In this document: positions 37,671-47,267 of the stretch, in pieces
Numbering within the stretch: the stretch's first letter is position 1
Layout of the letters: each line of letters opens with the position of its first letter
Source: CAWEHU01 sp963808965
GTDB taxonomy: Bacteria; Pseudomonadota; Alphaproteobacteria; Acetobacterales; Acetobacteraceae
Assembly (NCBI GenBank): GCA_963808965.1
Contig: CAWEHU010000030.1
Location: forward strand, 62,001-126,000
Length of the DNA stretch: 64,000 nucleotides
Direction of reading: 5' to 3'
Position numbers and translations under genes: made by a program
The notes under the pieces: model-generated
What the model was told of the DNA's origin: nothing
Databases searched by the model: none
What the model saw: only the letters and a program-made list of their open reading frames with translations

Positions 37671-38434
37671 ATGAGCGACAACCCCACCGCCGGTCCGGGT
37701 CCGGCCACCGCCGATTTCGGGTTCCGCACGGTCCCGCGCGAGGCCAAGAAGCCGCTAGTCCGCGCCGTCTTCGAGAGCGTGGCGCCCCGCTACGACCTGA
37801 TGAACGATCTCATGTCGCTTGGCATCCACCGGGCCTGGAAACGCATCTTTGTGACTGCGCTCGATCCGCGGCCCAACCGGACCCTGCTCGATCTAGCCGG
37901 GGGACGGGCGACATCACCTTCGGCTGGGTGCATGGCGGAGGCGGGCCGGCGCTTCTGTCCGACGTCAATCCGGCGATGCTGCGAGTTGCGCAGGACCGCG
38001 CCTTGCAGCGCGGCCGGATCGCCGGGATCACGTTCGCGGTCGCCGACGCCGAGCGCCTGCCATTGCCCGACCGGGCAACGGATACGGTCTCGATCGCGTT
38101 CGGTCTCCGTAATTGCACGGACAAGGACGCGGTGTTGGCCGAGGCGCGGCGGGTGCTGAAGCCGGGCGGCCGCTTCCACTGCCTCGAATTCAGCCGTCTT
38201 CGGGTCGCGGCGCTCGAGCCTTTCTACGAGGCTTGGTCCTTCAAGGTGCTGCCCCGGCTCGGCCGGGCGGTCGCGAAGGATGCCGAGAGCTACCGATACC
38301 TCGCCGAGAGCATCCGCGTCTTTCCCGACCAGCAGACGCTTGCCGGGATGATGCGCAAGGCTGGGTTCGCGCGCGTGGAGGTGCGAAATCTTTCGGGCGG
38401 GATCGCCGCGATTTATTCGGGATGGCGGTTGTGA
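37671..38434 (+). CDS. ubiE: Ubiquinone/menaquinone C-methyltransferase UbiE, one frameshift
   Basis: Conceptual length 254 residues. Start ATG 37671, then FGFRTVPREAKKPLVRAVFE and the UbiE signature VAPRYDLMNDLMSLGIHRAWK. SAM motif LLDLAGGTGDITF is interrupted near 37905 by one missing base; in the next frame come DVNPAMLRVAQDRAL, AFGLRNCTDKDAVL and LKPGGRFHCLEFS, then LAGMMRKAGFARVEVRNLSGGI near the end. Methylates the quinone ring in ubiquinone synthesis. Its stop overlaps the start of coaBC, so the two are coupled. Confidence 0.92.
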
Positions 38435-39672
38435 GCCTCTCCGGACGGCATGTGCTGCTGATCGTCACGGGCGGGATCGCCGCCTACAAGGCGCTGGAAC
38501 TGATTCGGCTGCTTCGAGCGCAGAACTGCGCCGTGACATGCGTACTGACCCGCGCCGGTGCAGAGTTCGTGACGCCGCTCTCGTTGCAGGCTCTGAGCGA
38601 GTCGAAGGTTTACACGGACCTGTTCTCGCTGACGGACGAGAGCGAGATGGGGCACATCCAGCTCTCGCGAAGCGCGGACTTGGTGGTGGTCGCCCCGGCT
38701 TCCGCCGACATGCTTGCTAAGATGGCGACGGGCGCGGCGGACGACCTCGCTTCGACGGTTCTGCTCGCGACCGACAAGCAGGTGCTGGTCGCTCCGGCGA
38801 TGAACGTGCGCATGTGGCTGCATCCGGCGACCGTCGCCAACATGGCGCTGCTGACCGCGCGCGGCGTTCGCGTCGTCGGGCCGGACGAGGGGGCGATGGC
38901 GTGTCACGAATACGGGCGGGGCCGCCTGGCAGAGCCGCCCGTCATTCTCGGCGCGATCGAGGCCGCTCTCGGTGGCCCGAAGCCGCTCGCGGGCAAGCGC
39001 GCGCTCGTGACCAGCGGGCCGACGCACGAACCGATCGATCCCGTGCGCTATATCGCCAATCGCAGCAGCGGGCGTCAGGGCCACGCGATCGCCGCCGCAC
39101 TCGCCGACCTCGGCGCGAGCGTGACGCTCGTGAGCGGGCCGGTGTCAGTCCCGGACCCTCCTGGCGTCAGGATTCGCCGCGTCGAAAGCGCCGCGGAGAT
39201 GCTCGCGGCATGTCGCGCGGCGTTGCCGGCCGATGTGGCGGTGTTCGCCGCAGCGGTGGCCGACTGGCGCGTCGCCAACGCGGCGCGGGGGAAGATCAAG
39301 AAAACGGCAGGTGGCGCGACCCCCGCGCTGGAGCTGGTGCCCAATCCGGACATCCTGGCGACCATCGCGCAGGCGAGCACCGGGCGACCGCCTCTCGTGA
39401 TCGGCTTCGCGGCGGAAACGTCAGACGTGACCCAGAACGCGACGGCGAAGCTCGCGCGAAAAGGCTGCGACTGGATCGTCGCCAACGACGTTTCTCCCGA
39501 AACCGGGATCATGGGCGGCGGGGAGAATGCCGTGCATCTCGTGACCAAGGCGGGAATCGAGAGTTGGCCGCTTCTCTCCAAAGAGGAGGTCGCGCGCAGA
39601 CTCGCGGCCCGGGTCGCCGAGACACTTGCCTCCAAAGCGGGCGGAAGAGAGGCAGTTATCGCGCATGACTGA
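38431..39672 (+). CDS. coaBC: Phosphopantothenoylcysteine decarboxylase/synthetase
   Basis: 413 residues from GTG 38431, which overlaps the ubiE stop (GTGA); an ATG nine bases upstream is the alternative. CoaC flavoprotein half: TGGIAAYKALELIRLL, LSRSADLVVVAPASADMLAK, the substrate motif PAMNVRMW and the redox cysteine in ACHEYGRGRLAEP. CoaB half: TSGPTHEPIDPVRYIANRSS, ADWRVANAARGKIKK, NPDILATIA and the C-terminal ANDVS region. Catalyses two steps of coenzyme A synthesis. Overlaps dut by eight bases. Confidence 0.95.
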   Translation: MSLSGRHVLLIVTGGIAAYKALELIRLLRAQNCAVTCVLTRAGAEFVTPLSLQALSESKVYTDLFSLTDESEMGHIQLSRSADLVVVAPASADMLAKMATGAADDLASTVLLATDKQVLVAPAMNVRMWLHPATVANMALLTARGVRVVGPDEGAMACHEYGRGRLAEPPVILGAIEAALGGPKPLAGKRALVTSGPTHEPIDPVRYIANRSSGRQGHAIAAALADLGASVTLVSGPVSVPDPPGVRIRRVESAAEMLAACRAALPADVAVFAAAVADWRVANAARGKIKKTAGGATPALELVPNPDILATIAQASTGRPPLVIGFAAETSDVTQNATAKLARKGCDWIVANDVSPETGIMGGGENAVHLVTKAGIESWPLLSKEEVARRLAARVAETLASKAGGREAVIAHD

Positions 39673-40174
39673 ACGCGCGGAAGGGCCTCCCGTCGAGCTA
39701 AGGATCCTTGATCCGCGCCTGCGCGAATGGGGCATGCCCGCCTATCAGAGCGAGATGGCCGCCGCGATTGATCTGCACGCCTGTATCGACGGGCCAGTCC
39801 TGCTGCATCCGGCCTCGGCGCCGGTGCTGATCTCATCCGGGATCGCCATGCACATCGCCGACCCAGGTCTCGCGGCGGTGGTTCTGCCGCGCTCCGGGCT
39901 TGGCCATCGCGAAGGCCTCGTGCTTGGAAATCTCGTCGGGCTAATCGACCCCGACTACACCGGGCCGGTGATGGTCAGCGCCTGGAACCGGAATCCGTCC
40001 GGCACGCCGCCGATTACCATCGAGCCGGGGCAGCGCTTTGCCCAGATGATGTTTTTGCCCGTGGTCCGGCCCGTCTTCCAGGTCGTGGAAACGTTTAGCG
40101 CCGCTTCAAGCCGCGGATCCGGAGGCTTCGGCTCGACCGGGCTGCGCCACACCGGTACGCCGGAAGCTCGTTGA
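39665..40174 (+). CDS. dut: dUTP diphosphatase
   Basis: 169 residues from ATG 39665. All five trimeric dUTPase motifs can be traced: AAAIDLHAC (motif 1, A-x-D-L), PRSGLGHREGLVLGN (2 and substrate serine), GLIDPDYTGPVMVSAWN (3), GQRFAQMMF (4) and RGSGGFGSTG (5, P-loop-like tail). Motif 1 has Ile in place of the usual Gly. Converts dUTP to dUMP and keeps uracil out of DNA. The coaBC-dut pair is conserved in many proteobacteria. Confidence 0.95.
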   Translation: MTERAEGPPVELRILDPRLREWGMPAYQSEMAAAIDLHACIDGPVLLHPASAPVLISSGIAMHIADPGLAAVVLPRSGLGHREGLVLGNLVGLIDPDYTGPVMVSAWNRNPSGTPPITIEPGQRFAQMMFLPVVRPVFQVVETFSAASSRGSGGFGSTGLRHTGTPEAR

Positions 40175-40253
40175 TCCTCACCCGAGCCGCACCGTGACAG
40201 TCCGGCGGGTCCTGGGGTAACACCGACGCCGCTCCCCGCAACATGGTCTCGGC

Positions 40254-41978
40254 ATGTCCAGCACCGCCTATCCCGCTCTGGCCACGGCGCGGCGTCTGCC
40301 GAACCTGTGGGATATCGCCGCCATCCTGTGCGTGTTCGGCGCGATCGTCGCCGTCGCAAGCGTAGCGCGGAACACGCTCGTTCCGCTAAGCGCTCCGCAA
40401 GCTGTATCGATCAGCCTCGATCCCTGGAACCTGCCGAATTATGCGATGCGGACCACGCTTCGCATGTTCGCGGCGCTGGTCGCCTCGCTCCTCTTCACCT
40501 TCACTTTCGCGCCGCTCGCGGCCAAAAGCCGTCGGGCGGCGCTCGTCATGATTCCGGCACTCGACATTTTGCAATCCGTGCCGATCCTCGGCTTTCTCTC
40601 ATTCACCGTCGTTTTCTTCATGGGCCTGTTTCCCGGCAAGGTGCTGGGGCTCGAACTAGCGGCCATTTTCGCGATCTTCACCAGTCAGGCCTGGAATATG
40701 GCGTTCAGCCTGTATCAGTCGCTCAAGACCGTGCCCAACGATCTGGTGGAAGCGACGCGGGGGTTCCACCTCACCGGATGGCAGCGGTTCTGGCGATTGG
40801 AAGTACCGTTCGGCGTGCCCGGCCTCGTGTGGAACATGATGATGTCCATGTCGGGCGGCTGGTTCTTCGTCGTTGCTTCCGAGGCGATCTCGGTCGGTGA
40901 CAACACATGGAAGCTGCCGGGCATCGGCTCTTACGTCGCGCTCGCGCTTGAGGAGCGGGATATCGGCGCCGTCGTCTACGCAATCGCCGCCATGCTGCTC
41001 GTGATCATCGCGTACGACCAGCTCCTGTTCCGGCCTCTCGTCGCCTGGTCGTCGAAATTCCGGTTCGAGACGACGGCGGGCGCGACGGCCGAAGATCCGT
41101 GGATGCTGAAGCTGCTCCGGCGCACACGGCTGCTGCGGGTGGCCGGCGAGGAAATCGGCGATGCGATCGGAACCATCGGCGGGTTGCGGATCGCGCTTCG
41201 ACCCGCCCGCCCGGATGCGCCTCGGGAGCCGTCCCGTACGATTGACGCGATCTGTATCATGCTTCTTGCGGCAGTAGCCGGATTCGCACTCTGGCGCATC
41301 GCGAGCTTCATGTCCCAGACGCTGAACTGGGGCGATGCGCTAACGGCAATCCAACTCGGCTGCATCACCATGCTGCGCGTGATCGCGCTGATGATCCTCG
41401 CCACCCTGATCTGGGTACCAATCGGTGTCTGGCTCGGACTTCGACCTGTCTGGGCGCGGCGCGTGCAACCGGTCGCGCAATTCCTCGCGGCCTTCCCGGC
41501 CAATCTGCTGTTTCCGCCCTGCGTCCTGTTCATCGTGCGTTTCGGCCTGAATGCCGACATATGGTTGACGCCTCTGATGGTGCTCGGGACTCAGTGGTAC
41601 ATTCTGTTCAATGTGGTGGCGGGTGCGGCGGCGTTTCCCTCCGATCTGCGCGAAGCCGCCGCGAATTTCAGCGTCGGCGGTTGGCTGTGGTGGCGGAGGG
41701 TCATCATTCCCGGTGTCTTCCCCTATTACGTGACCGGCGCGATCACCGCATCCGGCGGCTCGTGGAACGCCGCGATCGTCGCCGAGGTCGCATCTTGGGG
41801 CGACACGAAACTGACCGCGCATGGGCTAGGAGCCTATATCGCCCAGGCCACGGACAAGGGCGACATGGCAGAGGTCGTGCTCGGGGTGATCGTGATGTCC
41901 GCCTTCGTCGTTCTGTTCAACCGGCTCCTGTGGCGCCCGCTGTACGCGTACGCGAGTCGTCGCCTGACATTCGCGTAA
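40254..41978 (+). CDS. ABC transporter permease, two fused permease domains
   Basis: 574 residues: two BPD_transp_1 domains in one polypeptide, each with about six helices. The first has the EAA-type loop PNDLVEATRGFHLTGWQRFW before a helix set; the second has PSDLREAAANFSVGGWLWWRR. A soluble linker of about 70 residues (RTRLLRVAGEEIGDAIG) joins them. Similarity is to nitrate/sulfonate/bicarbonate-type importers. The ATPase follows 13 bases downstream; no periplasmic substrate-binding protein is encoded near, so the substrate and direction are uncertain. Confidence 0.85.
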   Translation: MSSTAYPALATARRLPNLWDIAAILCVFGAIVAVASVARNTLVPLSAPQAVSISLDPWNLPNYAMRTTLRMFAALVASLLFTFTFAPLAAKSRRAALVMIPALDILQSVPILGFLSFTVVFFMGLFPGKVLGLELAAIFAIFTSQAWNMAFSLYQSLKTVPNDLVEATRGFHLTGWQRFWRLEVPFGVPGLVWNMMMSMSGGWFFVVASEAISVGDNTWKLPGIGSYVALALEERDIGAVVYAIAAMLLVIIAYDQLLFRPLVAWSSKFRFETTAGATAEDPWMLKLLRRTRLLRVAGEEIGDAIGTIGGLRIALRPARPDAPREPSRTIDAICIMLLAAVAGFALWRIASFMSQTLNWGDALTAIQLGCITMLRVIALMILATLIWVPIGVWLGLRPVWARRVQPVAQFLAAFPANLLFPPCVLFIVRFGLNADIWLTPLMVLGTQWYILFNVVAGAAAFPSDLREAAANFSVGGWLWWRRVIIPGVFPYYVTGAITASGGSWNAAIVAEVASWGDTKLTAHGLGAYIAQATDKGDMAEVVLGVIVMSAFVVLFNRLLWRPLYAYASRRLTFA

Positions 41979-41991
41979 AGGAAAGCTGAGC

Positions 41992-43299
41992 GTGGACACT
42001 CATCTCGCGACGCCCTGCCTGCTCGAGGTCCAGCGGTGCCGGAAGGCCTATCACAAGGACGCCACCGCCGATCTCGTTGTGCTGGATGACGTGAATCTCG
42101 TGCTTCGCGAAGGCGAGATGGTGGCGCTGCTCGGGCGCTCGGGCTCCGGAAAATCGACCCTGCTCCGCATCGTGGCGGGCCTGTTGCAGCCGACCGAGGG
42201 CGTGGTGCTCTGGCGCGGGGAAAGGTTGCGTGGGCCGGCGCACGGCGTCGCGATGGTGTTCCAGAGCTTCGCGCTTTTCCCGTGGCTGACCGTGCGGGAG
42301 AACGTGGAACTGGGCCTGGAGGCCCAAGGCGTGCCCCGACGGGAGCGCGAACAGCGAGCCGAGGCCGCGATCGACCTGATCGGCCTCGGAGGTTACGAGA
42401 GCGCCTATCCGAAGGAAATGTCCGGCGGCATGCGGCAGCGCGTTGGGCTGGCCCGCGCGTTGGTCGTGCATCCGGATTTGCTGCTGATGGACGAGCCGTT
42501 CAGCGCGCTGGATGTGCTGACGGCCGAGACGTTGCGCACCGACCTGATCGATCTGTGGTCCGAGGGCAAGCTGCCGGTCAAATCGGTGCTGATGGTGACG
42601 CATAACATCGAGGAGGCGGTGCTGATGTGCGACCGCATCCTGGTGTTCTCCTCCAACCCGGGCCGAGTCGCGACCGAGCTACGCGTTTCCTTCCCGCATC
42701 CGCGCAACCGGCTCGATCCCGCTTTTCGCAAGATGGTGGACGACATATACGCGCTGATGACGCGGCGCGCGCCGGCGCCCGCGCCCTCCGTCACGACGCC
42801 TCAGACCGCGATCTCCACGCCTTTGCAACCGGTTTCCACCAATCTCATGGCCGGACTTCTGGAGACGCTGGCGGCGGCGCCTTACGACGGCCGCGCCGAT
42901 CTTCCGGCCCTGGCCGGCGCGCTGCAGCTTGAACTGGACGACCTGCTGCCGCTTGGCGAGGCGCTGCAACTGCTGCACTTCGCGATGCTCGAGGAAGGTG
43001 ACATTTTGTTAACGCCGAGCGGCCGAGCTTTCGTGCAGGCCGATATCGACGAACGCAAGCGACTCTTCGCCGCCGCCCTCCGTGCGCATGTACCGCTCGT
43101 GGCCATGATAAGGCAGGTGCTCGATGAGCGATGGAACCATCGCGCGTCGGCGGTGCGCTTCCGCGACGAGCTGGAGGATCACATGTCCCCCGATTACGCC
43201 GAAGACACGCTGCGGACGGTGATCTCCTGGGGACGCTATTCCGAGCTGTACAGTTACGACGAGGAGGCAGAGCAGTTCAGCCTCGAGGATGTGGCCTGA
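41992..43299 (+). CDS. ABC transporter ATPase with C-terminal AAA-associated domain
   Basis: 435 residues from GTG 41992 (AAGGAAAG upstream). ATPase domain: Walker A LLGRSGSGKSTLLRI, Q-loop VFQSFALFPWLTV, signature MSGGMRQRVGLARAL, Walker B LLLMDEPFSALD and H-loop MVTHNIEEA. After residue 260, a Pro/Thr-rich linker leads to a 150-residue helical domain (MAGLLETLAAAPYDGRADLP, VPLVAMIRQVLDERWNHRAS, YAEDTLRTVISWGRYSELY), which matches the AAA-associated C-terminal domain found in some nitrate/taurine-type ATPases and may sense a ligand. Operon with the fused permease. Confidence 0.88.
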   Translation: MDTHLATPCLLEVQRCRKAYHKDATADLVVLDDVNLVLREGEMVALLGRSGSGKSTLLRIVAGLLQPTEGVVLWRGERLRGPAHGVAMVFQSFALFPWLTVRENVELGLEAQGVPRREREQRAEAAIDLIGLGGYESAYPKEMSGGMRQRVGLARALVVHPDLLLMDEPFSALDVLTAETLRTDLIDLWSEGKLPVKSVLMVTHNIEEAVLMCDRILVFSSNPGRVATELRVSFPHPRNRLDPAFRKMVDDIYALMTRRAPAPAPSVTTPQTAISTPLQPVSTNLMAGLLETLAAAPYDGRADLPALAGALQLELDDLLPLGEALQLLHFAMLEEGDILLTPSGRAFVQADIDERKRLFAAALRAHVPLVAMIRQVLDERWNHRASAVRFRDELEDHMSPDYAEDTLRTVISWGRYSELYSYDEEAEQFSLEDVA

Positions 43300-43398
43300 T
43301 GATCCATACCGCCGGAACCAATCGGCAGGTAAATCATTAAGACTCGTGTCGGACGCGGGAGCCGATAGGCTTGCATCGCGATGACACGAAAGGAGTCT

Positions 43399-43837
43399 AT
43401 GACAGCCATGAAGACACCACTATTCGCCACTATGGCCCTGGTCGACGGGGCTCGCCGTAACGCCGGCATTGGCGCAGACGACAACCAATGCCCCGAGCCA
43501 CAGTGGGACCGCGAGCGTGACTACCGCCAATGCGCCCTCCGACCGCAACCCGCTGCTCGCCGACAACGGCGATGTACGAATCGGCAAGCTGATCGGCACC
43601 GATGTTTACAACGACAAGGACCAGAAGCTCGGCAGTGTCGACGGCGTGCTCATGGGAAAGAACGGGCAGCCCACGGTAGTCATCTCGGCTGACAACCGGC
43701 TAATCCAGGTACCGTGGAGCAAGCTGAAATTCGGAGACGCCAAGCAGAACGGCGACAACAAGGTCATCATGTCGGGCGAGACACGAGACGCGCTCAACAA
43801 GATGCCTGAGTTCCACTACACGGCAAGGCACAGCTAA
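43399..43837 (+). CDS. Secreted PRC-barrel protein, one frameshift in signal peptide
   Basis: Conceptual length about 145 residues. AAAGGAG precedes ATG 43399. The signal peptide MKTPLFATMAL is broken by one extra base near 43440 and resumes as STGLAVTPALAQTTT, with cleavage at ALA/QT. After a Ser/Thr/Asn-rich linker comes a PRC-barrel domain: VRIGKLIGTDVYNDKDQKLG, GVLMGKNGQPTVVIS, IQVPWSKLKFGD and KVIMSGETRDALNKM. PRC-barrels bind partners in diverse processes; periplasmic versions in acetic acid and related bacteria are common and uncharacterised. Confidence 0.75.
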
Positions 43838-43921
43838 GCCGGTTCGAGTCCGAGAACGATATTTTGGTCGCATGGCCGGTGATGCCGGCCATGCCTCTGC
43901 CAGAGCGCGCAAGAGCGCGGC

Positions 43922-45018
43922 TCAAACGTTGAACCGAAACAGCAGCACGTCCCCGTCGCGTACCACGTAATCCTTGCCCTCAACCCGCATCTTACCAGCG
44001 TCCTTCGCGCCGACCTCGCCCTTGCAGGCCACGTAGTCGTCATAGGCGATCGTCTCGCAGGCGATGAAGCCGCGCTCGAAGTCACCATGGATAACGCCGG
44101 CCGCCTGCGGGGCCTTCGTGCCGCTCACGATCGTCCAAGCGCGGGCCTCTTTCGGACCCACGGTGAAAAACGTCACCAAATGCAGCAGATCGTAGCCGGC
44201 GCGGATCACACGATCGAGGCCGCTCTCGTGCAATCCGAGCCCTTCCAGGAACGCCGGCCGATCCTCCTCGGGCAATTGGCTTACCTCCGCCTCGATCGCG
44301 GCCGAGACAATCACAAAACCCGCGCCTTCCGCCCGGGCGCGCTCCTGCGACACGCGATGAATGCGCATTGCCGCGTCGCCGCGGAGGCTTCCTCCACGTT
44401 GCAGACGTAGAGCACCGGCTTGGAGGTCAGGAGCTGAAGCCGTTTCGCCCCCTCGATCTGGTCCCGCGGAATCGCGGTCCGCGCGGGTCGGCCTTCCTGT
44501 AGCGCGGCCGCGATCGGCTCGATCAGCGCCATCTGCGCGGCGCTCTCCTTGTCGCCGCCGCGCGCCTTCTTCAGCAATGCCGGCAGGCGCTTCTCGAGGC
44601 TTTCCAGATCGGCGAGCATCAGTTCGGTCTCGACCGTCTCTGCGTCGCGCACCGGATCGACGCTGCCTTCCACATGCGTCACATCGCTGTCCTCGAAACA
44701 GCGCAGGACGTGGATGATCGCGTCCACCTCGCGAATATTGGCGAGGAACTGGTTTCCGAGGCCCTCGCCTTTTGAGGCGCCGCGCACCAGCCCCGCGATG
44801 TCCACGAATTCGAGACTGGTCGGCACAATCTTCGCCGACTTGCCGATCGCGGCCAGCACACCGAGCCGTGGGTCGGGCACGGCGACGCGACCCACGTTCG
44901 GCTCGATCGTGCAAAACGGATAATTGGCCGCCTGCGCCGCGGCTGTGGCGGTGAGCGCGTTGAACAGCGTCGACTTGCCGACATTCGGCAGCCCGACAAT
45001 GCCGCAATTGAAGCCCAT
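43922..45018 (-). CDS. ychF: Redox-regulated ribosome-associated ATPase YchF, one frameshift
   Basis: Obg-like ATPase, conceptual length 365 residues, the family norm. N-terminal P-loop GLPNVGKSTLFNAL, switch II DIAGLVRGASKGEGLGNQF, and the altered G4 motif VCNVEE typical of YchF, which explains ATP preference. In the next frame: AEVSQLPEEDRPAFLEGLG, then the TGS domain DLLHLVTFFTVGPKEARAW and the C-terminal VRDGDVLLFRFNV. One base is missing near 44360. Starts directly after the pth stop (TAAATG). Involved in ribosome binding and oxidative-stress response. Confidence 0.93.
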
Positions 45019-45597
45019 TTACCGCAAATCCTGTGTCAACAACGCGACTTTCGTCATGAAATCCTCGCTCCGTCCCGCCGCGAGCAACGGGGCGGCTTGC
45101 GCCACCGCGTCGAGGACCGGGAGCAGCCAGTCCATGTCGGCCTTGGCGAAATCTCCGAGCACGTGACCCGTCACGCGCTCCTTCGAGCCCGGATGGCCGA
45201 TGCCAAGCCGGACACGCCAGTACTCCGGCGTTCCCAGCATGCGGTCCATGCTGCGCAGACCGTTATGCCCCGCCGCACCACCGCCGCGCTTCACGCGCAC
45301 CTTTCCGGGCGCGAGGTCAAGCTCGTCGTGGAACGCCGTGATGGCGTCCGGCGGCAGCTTGTAAAAGGCCGCCGCGGCCTGCACCAATTCGCCCGACCCG
45401 TTCACGTAGGTGAGCGGCTTCAGCGCCAGAATCTTCTGTCCGGCGATCGTGCCGTCCGCGACCACCCCTTTGAACCGCTGGCGCCACGGCGAAAATCCAT
45501 GAGCGAGCGCGATCCTGTCGATCGCCATGAAGCCGATATTGTGCCGGTTCCTGAGCATTCCCGGCTCGGGATTGCCCAGGCCGGCCCAAAGCCGCAT
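45019..45597 (-). CDS. pth: Peptidyl-tRNA hydrolase
   Basis: 192 residues. Signature regions: GLGNPEPGMLRNRHNIGF with the catalytic His, KPLTYVNGSGE (the family has K-P-x-T-y-M-N), FHDELDLAPGKVRVKRGG and AGHNGLRSM, where conserved His and Asn contact substrate. Releases tRNA from peptidyl-tRNA that drops off ribosomes; essential. Genes rplY-pth-ychF run leftward as an operon, the usual arrangement. Confidence 0.96.
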   Translation of the reverse strand: MRLWAGLGNPEPGMLRNRHNIGFMAIDRIALAHGFSPWRQRFKGVVADGTIAGQKILALKPLTYVNGSGELVQAAAAFYKLPPDAITAFHDELDLAPGKVRVKRGGGAAGHNGLRSMDRMLGTPEYWRVRLGIGHPGSKERVTGHVLGDFAKADMDWLLPVLDAVAQAAPLLAAGRSEDFMTKVALLTQDLR

Positions 45598-45618
45598 GAC
45601 CGTGAACCGGTCGGGGGA

Positions 45619-46306
45619 CTAGCCCTTCTTGCCTGAGCCCTTGGCCGGCGCCTTCGCCGGAGCGGCTTTCGGAGCAGCCGCCGGAGTGGCGGCAGGGGCG
45701 GCGCCGGGAGCCGCCGCCTCGGCGCTGACTTCCGCCATCTTGGTCGGCGGTGCGACGGTCGCCACGACGAAGTCCCGGTCGGGGATCGCCGACCGGGTGC
45801 CTTCGATCCCTTTCAGGTCGTGCCAGCGAACATTGTCGTTGATGTCCAGCGTGCTGAGGTCGACGTCGAACCGCTCCGGCAGACGGTCGGGGTCACAATA
45901 GACTTCCACCGTGTGGCGGATGATGTTGAGCACGCCGCCGCGTTTCAGGCCCGGACTCAGGCCCTCATTCTCGAAATGCACCGGCACCGAGACCCGAATC
46001 TCTTCTCCGGCGGCGAGGCGCTGGAAATCGACATGCTCCGGCTTGTCGCGTGACGGGGTGGAACTGCACGTCACGGATGAGTGCGCGCGTGGCGTCCCCG
46101 TTCACCCGGACCTCGTAGAGCCGGGACTGCCAGCCGCCGCGTTGCAACTCCCGCAGCACGGCGCGGGGCTCGAGCGCGATGAGGGTAGGGGCCTGCTTGG
46201 CGCCGTAGATCACGGCGGGCACCTTGCCCGCTCGCCGAGTCGCGCGTGCCGCCCCCTTACCGGCCCGCTCGCGCGCCTCGGCCTCGATCTGAACGATATT
46301 GGCCAT
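45619..46306 (-). CDS. rplY: 50S ribosomal protein L25/general stress protein Ctc, one frameshift
   Basis: Conceptual length 228 residues, the long Ctc type: an N-terminal 5S-rRNA-binding domain (GAARATRRAGKVPAVIYG, ALIRDVQFHPVT) and a beta-rich C-terminal TL5 domain (DKPEHVDFQRL, KRGGVLNIIRHTVEVYCDPDR), ending in an Ala/Pro/Lys tail. One extra base near 46057 separates the two. AAGGAG stands seven bases before ATG 46306. First gene of the rplY-pth-ychF operon. Confidence 0.92.
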
Positions 46307-46695
46307 CGGTTCGCTCCTTGGTTCATGGCGCGCGCCGCTCGCGGCGGCTCGGTCGCGCCAAATGGCAACGCCGGCCTCCAGGGGTGCCGGCGCGGCGGCG
46401 GTTTAGCCGAAGGAGGGGGGCTCGGGCAAGTGTGGGAGAAGACACGCTAGGGTCTCCTTCACAGCTTGCGATGCTGCCCGGTCGAGAGCCAAGAAGGAGA
46501 ACCTCGTTGATCTCGTTCGCGCCTCCGATTTGATAAGCCTCTTGCTAAGGCGGCCTCAAGGGTGATTTCCGATATAAACGCGTAGCTTCCGATTGCCGCC
46601 GAGAGCATCTACCTTGCACAAGACGAGGCTAAAAAAGCGCTATCGTTTGTGAAAGAGGTCTCGCAGAGACTCGCGCGGAGGGGGATTTGAGATCT
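46307..46695. other. Noncoding stretch upstream of rplY
   Basis: I find no gene. Towards the right end (46658-46670) a five-base stem GTCTC/GAGAC with a GCA loop lies about 30 bases behind the stop of the phosphatase gene and may end its transcript; no strong T run follows. A patch of TTTTTT (leftward) is 40 bases further. The rplY promoter should be here. I checked for a tRNA and saw none. Confidence 0.4.
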
Positions 46696-47253
46696 CTACC
46701 GCTGAGCAATCTCCATCGCCCACGCCCCGCCATTGGTTCCTGGCGACTTGCAGAACGTGGGCGCCGCGTTCGGCCATCGCACTTTGGGATCGAGCCCCAT
46801 CGCGGACCGCAGGGCGCGGAAGAAGGAGCCGTGCGCCACCACGAGCACCGCCTCCGGCCGGGTCAGGGCACGATTGATGGCCGCCACCGCCCGCTCCCGC
46901 AAAGCCGCGAAGCTTTCGGCTTCATCCGGCGTGGAGCGACCCTCGATCCAATCCGGGAACCACGCGGTCATGGGCTGGCCTTCTTGCACGCCGAAGGCAG
47001 CCTCCCGCAAACCCTCATCCACGGCGACGGAAAGACTTAGCGTCGCCGCGACGATCTCTGCCGTGTGCCGGGCACGCGAGAGTGGCGAGGATACGATGCT
47101 CGCAACTCCCCGGTCGCGTAGCAATGACGCCGCCGTGCGGGCTTGCGCCAAACCGGTCGGGTTCAGCGGAACCTCGACATTGCCCTGTGCCAGATCGCGC
47201 GCGTTCCAGTCCGTTTCGCCATGCCGGAGAAACCAGAACGGAACGGGCGACAG
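46696..47253 (-). CDS. Histidine phosphatase family protein
   Basis: About 185 residues of the phosphoglycerate-mutase-like superfamily. The catalytic RHG motif is in FWFLRHGETDWN; SSPLSRARHTAEIV and the acid/base EAAFGVQEGQ region follow, and VVAHGSFFRALRS supplies the second histidine. No ATG, GTG or TTG precedes the RHG motif in frame; I place the start at a CTG at 47253, 15 bases past the upstream stop codon, but a base error may hide the true start. Function probably phosphatase on a small sugar phosphate; substrate unknown. Confidence 0.75.
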   Translation of the reverse strand: MSPVPFWFLRHGETDWNARDLAQGNVEVPLNPTGLAQARTAASLLRDRGVASIVSSPLSRARHTAEIVAATLSLSVAVDEGLREAAFGVQEGQPMTAWFPDWIEGRSTPDEAESFAALRERAVAAINRALTRPEAVLVVAHGSFFRALRSAMGLDPKVRWPNAAPTFCKSPGTNGGAWAMEIAQR

Positions 47254-47267
47254 CCCCGTGAGCGGGC

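Noticed and set aside
43840..43856. GGTTCGAGTCC, resembling a tRNA T-arm
   Set aside because: Flanking bases do not form the five-base stem, and the upstream 50 bases are the end of the PRC-barrel gene.
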